Shown here: piece by piece, positions 45,356 to 57,900 of the stretch
Position numbering within the stretch: position 1 is the first letter of the stretch
Layout: every line of letters begins with the position of its first letter
Source: Prosopis cineraria
Taxonomy: Eukaryota > Streptophyta > Magnoliopsida > Fabales > Fabaceae
DNA: 64,000 nt
Direction: 5' to 3'
NCBI RefSeq assembly: GCF_029017545.1
Contig: NW_026555410.1
Location: 1-64,000, forward strand
The notes under the pieces: generated by a model
What the model was told of the DNA's origin: nothing
Databases searched by the model: none
The model's input: the letters and a program-made list of their open reading frames with translations, nothing else
Translations under genes and position numbers: made by a program

Positions 45356-48300
45356 ATGGCGTCTGAACCTCCTCGGAAAACTTTGCCTTCTGTCGACAAG
45401 GTTTTACTCCACTTTCCTGCTCTGTATGTAACGACTCTTTTGTCGGATATTTCACGTTCAATATGTCCTTCGTCAATTGGTTTGGTTTCTGAACATATGA
45501 ATTGTAGGATTAAGTGCTTGAAATTTGAACTGCTGTGAATTTTGGTTTCTAACTATCTTTATGATTTGTCTTGAATCATACTCAGAGAGAGAGAGAGAGA
45601 GTTAGTTCTATTTTTCTTGTCATTGAGCTCGATAGCTTCTGTTTGTTTTTCTTCGTTTTAAGCATGTCATTCGGCAATTTTGTGCTCTTTCTGGAGTAAT
45701 ATAGAGATTAATTATATTAATTGCATTTGAACTTTTTGGTTTTCCATCATTAAGGAGCTAAGAACTTAAAATACACAAGTATTAGTTATAAAATACAGAC
45801 AACTAGCCTATTTAGAGACCATAGAGACCATCTCATGCTCGAAATTTTAAGCAGAAAACTGAACACAAATAACCAAAGGCACCTAAAGGCACGTGCTGTT
45901 TTACTAGCAATCAAAATCACTGTTGCTTTTAGGTGGCTTTTCTTCTTCATATTTTGTTAGACACGTTTCTTTTTTCATCAGGAAATAACATCATCTCATG
46001 ATAATGGCGGCGCTCAGGAGCCTCTTCTTCACGGGATTCATGGACCTGAAAACTATTCTGCCTATGCAGCAATCCTTCCGTATGTTTTATCATGCGTTGC
46101 TAGTATCTTTCTGTGCATCTGATAATTATTTAAATGAATAATAGTGGCCGCATTTAAACTCTGCAGTTAATTTTCTAACTCATGGTGGAAATATTTTCAT
46201 ATGACGAGAAGGCTTGAAGATACAACGAGCTATTTGTTATCATTTACATCCCTTCATTTAGTGATATCTTTGTGGTTTCATGTTCAGCTGAGCTATTTCA
46301 TTTTATATGCTTGGTTATGGTTCATGTGTCTTAGCATCCTATTTATGGAAATAATTTTACTGTTAAGTCTTACTAAACAGCGAGTTTCAAACTGGATTTC
46401 TATTGGCCAAGAAAGAAGCAAAATAACTATATTTTATGAATTACAATATGGTTTTTCTTTTTCTTTTTCATTTTCTAATGCTTGTATTTATTATTTACTT
46501 ATCATCAGGACAAGGGGAAGGTACAGATACTGAAAGAATATAAAAGGAAGCAAACTATAACAAAAGAAGAAAGTCCACATTGATATGATTAAGTTTTCCA
46601 GCCTTTCGACATATTAAAGAATGGTGTGCCCTGAGTATAACCATTGGCCAAACATCATAAAAAGGCCTAGAAAACCATCTATGCATAGAAGATGCAAGGG
46701 AAAGAATAGTGTGCCCTGAGCATAACCATAGTGATTCTTTGGTCCTCTCAAGTGCATTAAATATATGAAAGCAAATGAAATCCATAAAGTTTTTTCCAGC
46801 TTTCGTAATTGTTTTATTTAAAATCTCAGATTTCTTTTCGCTGCATTTGGAGGGCTACTTTATGGCTATGATATTGGTGCCACATCGTGTGCGACGATTT
46901 CTATCCAGGTAGATGATTTTTGATGTTTCTGTAAATTTTTATTTGGTAAAATATCATCTGTAGTTCTCTGTGCTTTTTATTGATATAGGAGGATTGTTTG
47001 TCCTCCATAGCTGTACTGCTCTTGAAAGGAAAAAAAGACAAACAAAAAGAAAAGCCAAAGGAAAGAAAGATATAAGTCAGGGTCGGAGATTTTTATTTTC
47101 ATACAGAGTCAACACCAAATGGTGGCAGGAAGCATGCTGATTTAGCATATTTTTGCTGTTACCTATAAAGGCAAAAGTAATCAGTTTGTTGTATGCTAAA
47201 TCAAGTGGGAAATCGACAAGTAAATTAAAGTTGGGTGTTTACTTTTTCCTTCCCCAAGAAAGTTAATGGATCCTATGCCAACTCTAATTTTGGGTGATAA
47301 ACTGATAATTAGAAAATTCACTTTTCATATATAGGCCAATAGGTGTAGGAAAATCGTCAGAAACATTCTTGTAATACTGAATGAGTTAGAATGGTATTTC
47401 CTCTTCATTCATATTAATTTAGCTTAATTTTTTAGGTAGAAGTTTCTTGGTAATCATGCTACTTTATGTTGTCGATTATTTGTTTACTAATCTTTAAGAA
47501 TAATATGCTATAGAGATTATGAAAACTCACATGAATTTATATTTTTTTTTCCTCTCCATTCCCTTATTGTGAATTGAAGGTGAATCTTTTTCATTTTTCA
47601 CTTGACTATTATCTCTGTTTTTTGCAGTCACCAACTTTAAGTGGGACATCATGGTATAACTTGAGTTTTGTTGAATAGGTCTCATTGTAAGTTACAAGTT
47701 GGCTCCAAGCTTTTTTTTTTTTTTCAATAGATGTGGCTAGATTCTTCCTTTACTCTTTTTCTGATTCAATATATTTATTATTTTGTTCTACACAACTGAG
47801 AATAAGACCCTGTCACTCATGTTTTGTTTTCAAACTGATGATAACTTTTGCAGACTAGTGGATCATTATATGGGGCTTTGGCCGGCTCTGTGCTGGCCTT
47901 CAATGTTGCTGACTTCTTAGGTGATGTGACCATTCTAATAATAACAATTCTATATACATTTTCCATATTTTTCTTTCCCAGTAATTTTTAAGTGACGAAT
48001 TGGATGTGAAGGTAGAAAGAGGGAATTAATTGTGGCTGCATCTCTCTATCTTGCTGGAGCACTTATAACAGCACTAGCTATTGGTTTTCCTATTGTGGTG
48101 ATCGGTCGCTTTGTGTATGGTATGGGAATAGGACTGGTACGCCTTTCTTAAATCAAATGATCCTTTTAAGCTCAAAGATGCTTTGTTACTCGATAGAATA
48201 GAAATACAAATAATATGGTTGTACATGTGATCATACTCCCCATACCAGTTGCAGGCTAAGCATGTGATACACACAGAATAAATATAGAATCTTGCTATTG

Positions 48301-51300
48301 GGATGATCTAAGTATTACTTTTTAAACTGGGACAGAATACCCTGACTACCCCTATATATATATATATTTATTCTGCTAAGAGCAATTGGGGCTATACACT
48401 TAGTTATCAGGCGCTAATTCTCATGTAGCTAATATCCCTTTGCTAACTGCTAATGACAATTAACAATTATTCCCTCATAAAGCAATCTTTGTCCACAAGG
48501 TCAGATGAAACTGAAAAGTCTAAGCAATGAGAAAATAAGGGAACTGCTCCCAGATGGAAGAAGGGGGTCCTCATGTAGCATCTTCAGGGTTAGAATACTT
48601 CCAATGAATTAAAACTTGGGTCGATTGTAGGTTTGCCTCATATCTCAAGAGGACCCGTCATATCTTTTATGGACCCCATTGGTCCTTAGCATCTAACAAC
48701 CATCTGCCATTAGCAAACTAACTAATTAACAGCCATAACCATTATAACTACCTTGACTACCATTTCTTATTCATTTTACTATTATCATATTGAAGCAACA
48801 GAATTTGGAAGTTTGTTTTTGATGACTTGCATCCTTAATAGCTTGTAAATAAATGATGACAAGATATGTGCTATAAGCGAATTGAATAGAATTGGGTTTT
48901 CCATTTTCTCTATACCAGGTGTAATACTTACATTAAGCATATAAATATGGGATCCTTTGCATAATTATCACAGTTTCTATTCTACACTCGCATATAAATA
49001 TACAGCAACAAGAGGTCTTATTCCACCATGTGGGGTTGGCATATAAATATATAACTTGGACAAAAATTCTTGAAGAATTTTTTAAATGTCAATACATCTC
49101 TAATATTATGTTCATTCCAAAATATAAGTTACACTTTAACTGTTCTACACATTTAAGTAATCGTATTGGTATCATCATTTTTTAAGCATACAAATATGGG
49201 ATTTGAGTATTTGACTATTCAGAAAAGTTATACAGAGAATTGGCTTGTGCCAGAAAGATAACAGTAGAGAACAGATTATCTTTACTTGTTATGAGACTTC
49301 TTTTTCTAAAATACAATTTTGTATAGAAAAAGATTAAAAGATATGTATTCATATATTTCAATGCTGTCTATGCAATTCTAAGCTGGATATGAAACTTTTC
49401 ATCTCTTTTAGGCCATGCATGCTGCTCCAATATATATTTCTGAGACAGCTCCAACTCAGATACGAGGTCTATTAGTTTCTCTCAAAGAGTTCTTTATAGT
49501 TCTTGGAATGATAGTAAGCTCTTTATCTCTTCCCTGATCTAAATGTGCAATGAAGTTTGCCCATGGCATTACCTTTAATGATGCTTTGCATCATCCCTTC
49601 TCTTGTTCTAGAGCATTATAATTTGTCATATAGACTTTCCACCCTAAATGTCTGCCTGCATTGCAAGTGGTAAATGTCCAGAATCTTGTGCAGGTAGGCT
49701 TTGGGTTTGGTAGTATTCTTGTTGACATGGTTTCTGGCTGGCGCTATATGTATGGTGCTAGTACTCCAATTGCTGTCATAATGGGAATTGGGATGTGTTG
49801 GCTTCCACATTCTCCTAGGTGGTTACTTTTACGTGCTATACAAAGAAAGGGATATGACCAACATTTAAAGGAGGCTGCAATTCTTTCTTTGAACCGCCTT
49901 AGGGGTCCAGCTATTGGTGACTCTGCTCCTCAACTAGTAGAGGAGATTATGGCTGAGCTTTATTATGTAGGTGAAGAGAAAGAAGTCACAATTGGGGAGA
50001 TTTTCCGAGGAAAATGCTTCAAAGCTGTTGTGATTGGTGCAGGACTCCTTTTGTTTCAGCAGGTAATTATATTCCTTAAGAAACAGAATACAAATGATTG
50101 AAGATGCCTAGAGTTGGTGTGCTTATAAAGTGGAATTGATGACAGATCACTGGACAACCAAGTGTCCTCTATTACGCTGCATCAATCCTTCAGGTATTAA
50201 GACAATCTAGTTGGAGGGAGGGAACTCGGTGACAATTAACAAAGAGCCTATCTTTTAACAATACATCATAGTAGTTTTCCTGCGTTGTACTTTAATTAAA
50301 CCTGCTACTGGTAGAGTGCAGGAATCTCTGCAGCCCATGATGCTACTCGAGTCTCTATTCTGCTTGCCTTACTGAAGGTAGACACATCGTTTTTCTTATC
50401 ATGTTAATTCAAATTGTATTTTATATTTTATGCTTTTGCTGACAGTCTCATGTAGTGTGTGTAAGTGAAGTTTCTATTAGCATGCTAAACTATTAAGCTG
50501 TATATGAAATGTCAGCCTAAACTGTAAATTCCATGCGTGTGACTTGTCATTGAGTACTTTCAAGGTGTTATAAAGACTTTAGACTTGGTCTTTTTTTGTT
50601 CTTGATTTTTTTGTGGATGGGAGCAGGGGGATGCATATGCAAAATTCATGTTCAGAACTAGAAAAGAATGCTGAAACAAAAATTTCATATTTTCGTAACT
50701 AAAAAAAAAAATTCAATATTTTCTTTCTTTTATTCTCTCTCACTCTCTCTCATGTTCTATTCATTTTTCAACTTTTCCTTTCTCTCAGCTATAAATTTCC
50801 TTTTGGTTTTCGAAAAATAATAATAAAGCTGTGTTGGCAATTAAGATTTTTTTATGCTTCAAATGTATCTGAAATATAAAACAAAGTCTTTCTAGTTAAC
50901 TTGTTTTTTAACTGTCTGTAGTCAGCTACAAAAACGGACAAAGGATGATTTTTCTCCCTTCCACCCCTCTAGAAGACACTTAGCTCTGTTGTTTCCATAT
51001 TTGTTTGTGTAGTTAATTATGACTGCTGCTGCTGTTGTCGTTGTTGATAGTCTCGGAAGGAGACCTTTACTGCTTGGAGGGGTTTCAGGGATGGTAAGTC
51101 CTTTGGTATTGACAGTTTCCTGAGATTGGAAAGTTTTCTCATTTCTATTTCCTATCTGTGGATTACTGGATTTAATCCCTCATGCTTAGCGGCAATTACT
51201 GTCTCTAAATAAAGAAAATGGAATCAGCAAGGGGCAAGATTTCAAACGCTAGAAATCTTCCATATTTTTTTTTTTAAACTCATAAATGGTGTTTTCTGAT

Positions 51301-54004
51301 TGACAGGTTATAGCCTTGTTCCTTCTGGGTTCATATTACTTGTTCCTGAATGATGCATTGACTGTTGCCATAGTTGGTCTTCTGCTGTACGTGGGGTGTT
51401 ATCAGGTATGTAAAATTTATAAATATTTTTTTGTGTTGTTTTACGTTTTAATTCCTGTTACAATTTTTTCATTCTTTAACTGCTCCTGTATTATTGTTAT
51501 GATGATGATGATGACTGATCAAATTAGGACTTTAGGAAGGTAAGTTGGTTTGTCAAATTGAAAAGGAGTGAAAGGGGCGAAACTGGAACTGGAGAGATAT
51601 TCAATTATTCAGACATATGCCCCATCCCCCCCCCCCCCGCGCAAACGGGGAAAAAAAAAACCCACGAGAAAACAGGAAAAAGGAAAACAATCAATTCTGA
51701 ACATTGAAGAACCCTTCTTTTACCAAAATCAGAATTATGAATTAATTGTCATCAATGATGAAGAATGGAACCTATTGTAAAAAGATCAGCGATAACAGAT
51801 TAAGATATTAGATGGAATGGGTGTGATAAAGATCTCTGTTATATTTAGTGATAAATACTTGATGACAGTTTGCAGCAGGCTTTAGACACTGGGCTTACTG
51901 CACAGTAAGACTGGATTACGTGGATGGAGTTGGGTCTAATTTCCACAGCAGAGCCACCTGAGGGGAAAAGTGGAGAAGAGAGAAAGAGGGCAGAGCAAAG
52001 AAATTTTTCAGTGTCTTCTCTAACTCACAAAAGCCCTTTTATTAAAGTGGGTCTAAACATGTCTTAACGTTTATGGAGACTGATTTTCTATACCTTCCAC
52101 TACCTACAATATCTTGATTATTTTAATTAAATAATCAAGATTGACTTAAATTAATTTGAATTTGAGTCAAAACAAATTCTGACTATGTTAATTAAACGAA
52201 ATTAATATTAACAACTAATGTTAATTAATTTAATATGACTGATCAATCGACCTTTCACTTGGCCTTTGTAAATTATTGTCAACATCAAGGGAGGACTTTA
52301 ATTAAGCCCAACAATCTCATATAAAGCATTGATACAATAGAAACATGATTGTGATTTTTTTTTTTTTTTTGGGTTATGCTGCGATCTTGTTCTTTAGTTA
52401 TTAAGCTTGTGGACTTCAAATATTGAGCAAGTAGCAGAAGAGCAAAAGCATGGCAGTGAATCTAGTGAGGGACTAGTGGTATTCCTGTTGCGATAAGTAT
52501 CCTAGTTTTGTCAGTTGCTTATGTCTCATATGAGTGGGCTTTAATTCATTTTGTAAACAAAGATGCATCTAAATCTTCTCTTTTAAGCGTGAATCCCAGC
52601 ATAACGAACTGTTGATTGACTATGGCAGTCACAAACAGTATACCCAGCATCACCCGCAAACACTTGCGAAATGGGATTCCTCTATGTCATCGTTCTATCA
52701 TAAGGGTTGCTTGAACTGTATTGGAACCCTCATTTGAACTTAGCCGTCTGGGTTTCATATGTTATACATCCTTTACTTCAAATCTGTGTATCATATAACT
52801 TCATAGTTCATTGTGTTCTTGCAGATATCGTTTGGTCCAATTGGGTGGCTTATGATATCGGAGGTTTTCCCATTGCGCCTAAGAGGGAGAGGACTCAGTA
52901 TAGCAATACTTGTCAATTTTGGAGCCAATGCTCTCGTCACCTTTGCCTTTTCTCCATTAAAGGTGATGAGATCTTCAACCTTCGAATTTTACTGCTGGTT
53001 CTGAAGTTGCTTTGTCATCATTGAGATGTCTCACTTTTAAGGCAATTACAATGCAAAATCTTTCAGGAAGAACTAATTTTATGATTTTTCTTGAACAATT
53101 CTAACTCTTATTTAGATTCAACGAAAGGTGATCTCTAACTATAGTGTGATGATCAATGGAAAGTGTGAGGACCAAATTTGAAAGGAAAGACATTAAAGCC
53201 ATCATTCTACAGTTTAGGGACATAATTTGTATTTTAACCTATGAAACTTCGACTAGTTGCTGCCAGATGAGTTCTGTTGAATTAGGATAATGTATGTCTG
53301 GTTAAGCATCGTGGCCTTTAAGTGATCTCATTGAAACTTATTTGTCTCAAACTCTGATGCCACAAGAGCAATTTAAAGACCACTATTTGTGTTAAGTGGA
53401 ACTATTAGACTTGTAAAACATGCTGCATGTAATGGCCGAATCATTTTAAATTAGGTCAATCATACAACAAAACTGAACACGCCACTTCACCGAGTCTTCA
53501 TACTCTGACATTTGGTAGATCTATGGAGAGCAAGGCAGATCGAGAGGTCGAGTATTTTGACCTTTAGATATCTTTTGAGTTTTGACATACTCAGAAGCTT
53601 TTCATCTGATTTTTATTTTCAAAACATTCATGCAATGTCTGATAGGTAGAAGAAAACACTTTTCCATATATCAAACAGGGAATAACCTCGAAGCTTTCCA
53701 TATAATTGTATTGTACCTGACATTCATTTTTTTTTTTTTTTGAATATGAAAAGGAATCTCATTCAACAGAAAGTAATAACACTATCCACAGAAAACCTAA
53801 CAAAAAAAAAAAAAAACCAACGCCTGACATTCATGTATAAGCATTGCTCTAATGTTGTGAGTTTCATGACAGGCATTGCTGGGAGCTGGAATGTTGTTCT
53901 ACATATTTTGTGTGATAGGCCTGTGCTCTCTTGTCTTTATATACTTTGTTGTACCAGAAACCAAGGGCCTTACGCTTGAAGAGATCGAGGCCAAATGCCT
54001 GTAG
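45356..54004 (+). CDS. Sugar/proton symporter, D-xylose-proton-symporter-like 2 / vacuolar glucose transporter type (501 aa, 14 exons, one-base frameshift)
   Basis: A major-facilitator sugar porter with 12 predicted helices. Exons: 45356-45400, 45982-46079, 46830-46908, 47628-47686, 47854-47920, 48012-48136, 49412-49513, 49694-50062, 50146-50193, 50315-50377, 51013-51093, 51307-51405, 52825-52962, 53873-54004, all with GT-AG borders and consistent phases. Family signatures: GGLLYGYDIGATS, GRKRE loop, GRFVYGMGIGL, PHSPRWLL, FQQ-ITGQPSVLYYA (sugar binding), DSLGRRPLLLGG, FGPIGWLMISEVFP and PETKGLTLEEIEAKCL. Arabidopsis relatives are the XYL-like and VGT1 proteins, on vacuolar or other internal membranes. 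Exon 4 is 59 nt where 60 are needed: GAA is followed by TAG (47,676-47,678) where GAA-ATA-GGT is expected, one A missing. As written, translation stops near residue 90, yet the remaining ten exons are flawless, which argues for sequence error. Confidence 0.94.
45586..45601. repeat. AG microsatellite in intron 1
   Basis: (AG)8 in the first intron of the symporter gene. Confidence 0.9.
51626..51660. repeat. C13 and A10 homopolymers in intron 12
   Basis: Thirteen C (51,626-51,638), a short gcgcaaacgggg, then ten A. A likely low-accuracy spot in the largest symporter intron. Confidence 0.85.
53716..53834 (-). mobile_element. Short retroposed insert with 12-bp target-site duplication
   Basis: CCTGACATTCAT occurs at 53,716-53,727 and 53,823-53,834. 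Between them is a 95-bp insert that begins with a T-run, i.e. an A tail on the minus strand, and continues gaatatgaaaaggaatctca. The structure is that of a truncated LINE or SINE 3' end. It ends about 50 bases before the final acceptor of the symporter gene. Confidence 0.85.
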
Positions 54005-54653
54005 CATCCGTGTCCTCGGAGTTGGAAGAGCTACGTTTCTGTGCTTGTTATTGTGAGAGTTAAACAGCAAAATTGATCTTCATCAATTTGTTGTGTGCAT
54101 TTGGGACAGTCAAATTATTAATTTAAATCTTTTACATTCACAAAGGTATTTAATGGGAAACGTAAAAAATGTTTTGTATTGAGGTTTTTTTTCGGGTTTT
54201 GTATTAAGTTAGGATATGTGTTTCACCCACAATTATATTCTTTTTGTATCATATACTTTGTCTCTTTGAATTAATGATATAGAAGAATTAATTTAGTCAG
54301 ATCATAAATAGTATTGTAAAATTTCCAATTCCTCTGTAAAACTTATAATGCATTTTACCGAGTCATGTAATAATTACATGTTGATCAGGTGGATTTTTTG
54401 AATTGCATGGAACTCGGTGAATGAGTTGTACTATTTATGATTTGTGAATAAATATAATTTATTGTAAATTTTATATTGATAGTACTGCAATTTCTCTAAA
54501 ATTTCCAACTTTTCCTAAATCATATGATGCATTTTATTGAATGGTGAAAACAAGTGAATAATGATTATATAAAATATTTTAGGTGAATATTTATAGACCA
54601 TATGAAACTTGAGAAATGAGTTCTACTAGTTATAAATAGAATGATCTATTATA
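54005..54653. other. Symporter 3' UTR and downstream spacer
   Basis: AT-rich; polyadenylation is probably within the first 300 bases, but no single signal is decisive. Confidence 0.35.
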
Positions 54654-54939
54654 CTCCTCTCATCTCAAATTATAAAATATTTTTAGGTGAAATTTGTCAT
54701 TTCAAAATATAAGATATTTTAAAAAGATTAAGGTTTTATTAAATAGGTTTATTTCAATATTACCCTTTCTTTCTCTCTATTTAATACTAATTAAGTGTAT
54801 TTAAGGTTATTAAATGAAGGGTGTTTTTTGAAAGTTTATATTTTTATTTTGAAAAAATAAGTTTGTTAAGTGTATTTAATAAGACTTATTAGCATGTAAA
54901 ATTTTTTCTAAAAGTGTCTTATAATATGAGTGAAAAGAG
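54654..54939. mobile_element. Stowaway-like MITE (286 bp)
   Basis: Bounded by TA (54,652-54,653 and 54,940-54,941). Left end CTCCTCTCATCTCAAATTAT, then aaaatatttttag; right end ctaaaagtgtcttataatat, then gagtgaaaagag, its reverse complement with mismatches. Confidence 0.75.
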
Positions 54940-57900
54940 TAATTTTTTTGGCCAATGTGTATTATATTTATATTGATATTAATAATAATTATCATTAGTT
55001 CAATTCATCAAACCCAACAGGGCAATAATTCAATGGTTTACAGTTAAAATCGTGATCAAATTATTCATAAACAAATTATCTCCCCTCTATTATATTTACT
55101 GTCAGATGGTTATTGACCTATTTTTTTTTATATTTTTCAAAGTAATTTTCTTAACTATTATATATTAAATAAAAATAAAAGATTGTAAAAGCTTTATAAT
55201 AAGGTGGATATGGGACCTATAGTGAAAAATGAATAGTGAATATGGAACCAATATTAAAAATAATTTTTCTGAATCACAATATAGAATATCCTTTAAAACT
55301 TTACTTAATTTAAAATGTAGATATTGAATAATCATTATATATGTGAAAGTGGGGTTAAAGACTAGAAGAAATATCATGTGTTTATTTTTAAATTTACTAT
55401 AATTTTATGTTTCAGGATGCCTTTTCTATGATTCTATCATTCGGAATTAGATTTGAAGTTAGGTTCAGGATGGTTTATTATTTTGTAATATATATATATA
55501 TATATTAATATATATATATATATATAATATTATTCAGATTTGGAGTTAGAAGCGGGATGAATATTAAATTTTGGATGTATATAAAAATTATTTTTTACAT
55601 ATTTAAAATTCAAATCTGATCATATTTAAATTTAAATTCATATCTATCTATTTAAAGTTTTCATCCATCCTAAACATATGCCAAAAATCTAGTGTCATAT
55701 AATCAATTATATATATATATATATATATATGGTAGAATTTAAATTTAAATTAATATATATATTTGTGTGTGTGTGTGTAAATATTTTAAAAAAAGAAATT
55801 TGTGTTTGAGTATTTAGATATATCCTCGTAATTTTGGAGAATATTAATATATTGAAAAGACTCTAGTGAAGTTTGTTAAAATTCGAATACCTTAAATATC
55901 TATACTCACAAAAATAAATATTTAATATCTATTATCTTGATTTTAAATAAAAATCTTAATTTTCTCTCCCAATTTAGCTTTATTTAATTATAAATTAATA
56001 GGTTAAACTAATAGCACATTGCACATCTCCACATTTGACTCACTCTCTAATCGCACTAGGTTTGTTCTCTTCTTGACTATTATTCATACTATCAATGACT
56101 TCTACATTTGAGATTCATGTGATTTGCACCATCAACACAACAAAAAAGATTGGTACATTGCTGTTATAATGATTCATATTTGGAGACTGTCAAGTAAAAA
56201 TACATTCAAAGAATCTAATGGTATTGAATTAGTTTTTTAGGGTGCTAGACTAAGTGTTTATATCTTTTGTCTAATTGGATATCAATTACATTAAATAGAT
56301 TATACTCATCCTATCTATAGGACAACAATGCTATATGAAATTTCAAAATTAGAGGCCTTTTAATGCTCTGGATCATATATGACAATAGATAATCCTTATA
56401 AGATTAGCTTCATGCTCTCTACTATTGTGAAGTTGCATCCCAAAACAAGTTTCATTCATTATTTTGGGTTAACAATCCAGAACTTACAGATGGAAAGGCA
56501 ACACATGAGAATTACTTGGTTGGTATGTGTTTAAATGTTCTGAATTTATTCTTTGAAAACCCTATTTAGCATATTTAAGATAATACCATATTTTAGTTCT
56601 TTCTGATCTATTTGAAAACTTTAATTATAGACTATTTAATATTTTTTAATATATATATAAAGATTGTGTACATATATTAAATATTCTTATTTTATATAAC
56701 AAGTTCTTGAGTATCTTATTTAATATATGAAATTATTTTAAGGTAATTAGAAAAGTAAAAGTAAAATTTTATTTAATATAACAAGTTTTTGAAAATAATA
56801 AAATATTTATTTAATATGTATGACTCGTCTATCAAATAAAAAAATTTTTTAAACTTATTTATTTGATTTGTTCAGAGTGTAACACTAGGTTTAAGATGAT
56901 TTATCATTTTTATTTTATTTTATCTAGCATCATCTATTTAAACTTTAAATCGAACAATTTAAAATGGAGTAATCATATTATGTTATATTTTGTACAATAA
57001 TAAAATTAAATCTTAGCTGTATTTTGACTGGTCCTATTTGGAAAATAAACTATTAAAATATAGAAATCTATCTACTTAAAATTCAAATTATGTTTTAGTT
57101 ATGAGATAATTATACAATATCTTCGTATTTATAGCATTTTCTCTCATTTAGTTACTCATTTACTAGATATAATCTATAAATTAGGATTTTTAATAAAATA
57201 TCAAAAGATATTATATAATTCTAATAAATATAAATGTAAATACTAAAATTAGTATTAAATCTAAATTCTGATCTATTAAGATTGTTTAGAAACTTTAAAT
57301 TTTTATTATATTATTTAATTATGTTTTTTTAGATATTATAATATAGTATTATTAATTTTCATTTTTATGATAAATTTTTTAAACATAATTTAATTATTTT
57401 TAATATTTATTTCCATTGTATTTTCAGTTTGATTATTTTATTTATTTTTAAAACATGCTTTTTTATTTTTAAAATTACATTTTTATTTTTAAAAAAAATT
57501 TTACTATGATATATTTTTAATAATGAAATTTATTTATTTTTATTATATATATCGAGGCGTTTTTTATTTATATACCTTGTCTTTTAAGTAATGCAATATT
57601 ATATTATTTTTTGAGCAGGAAAATAGACCAAGAGTAGTTTTGGATGCCTCTGATTCATATCAAAATAAAAAATATTTTCAGTTAAATTTTGAATATATGT
57701 TATATTAAACTAATTAATTTTAAATCATATTAAAAATTTTAGTTAAAGATACATTTCTATCAAAATATTTTTATATTACATTTACATTTTAGATGTTAGA
57801 AAATTAGGACTTGTATAGCTTATACTATATCCTAGGGTTCGTATTATTTTAATTATACTTCAAAATTTATTATTGTCTTTAGATGTTTAATTAAGGAACT

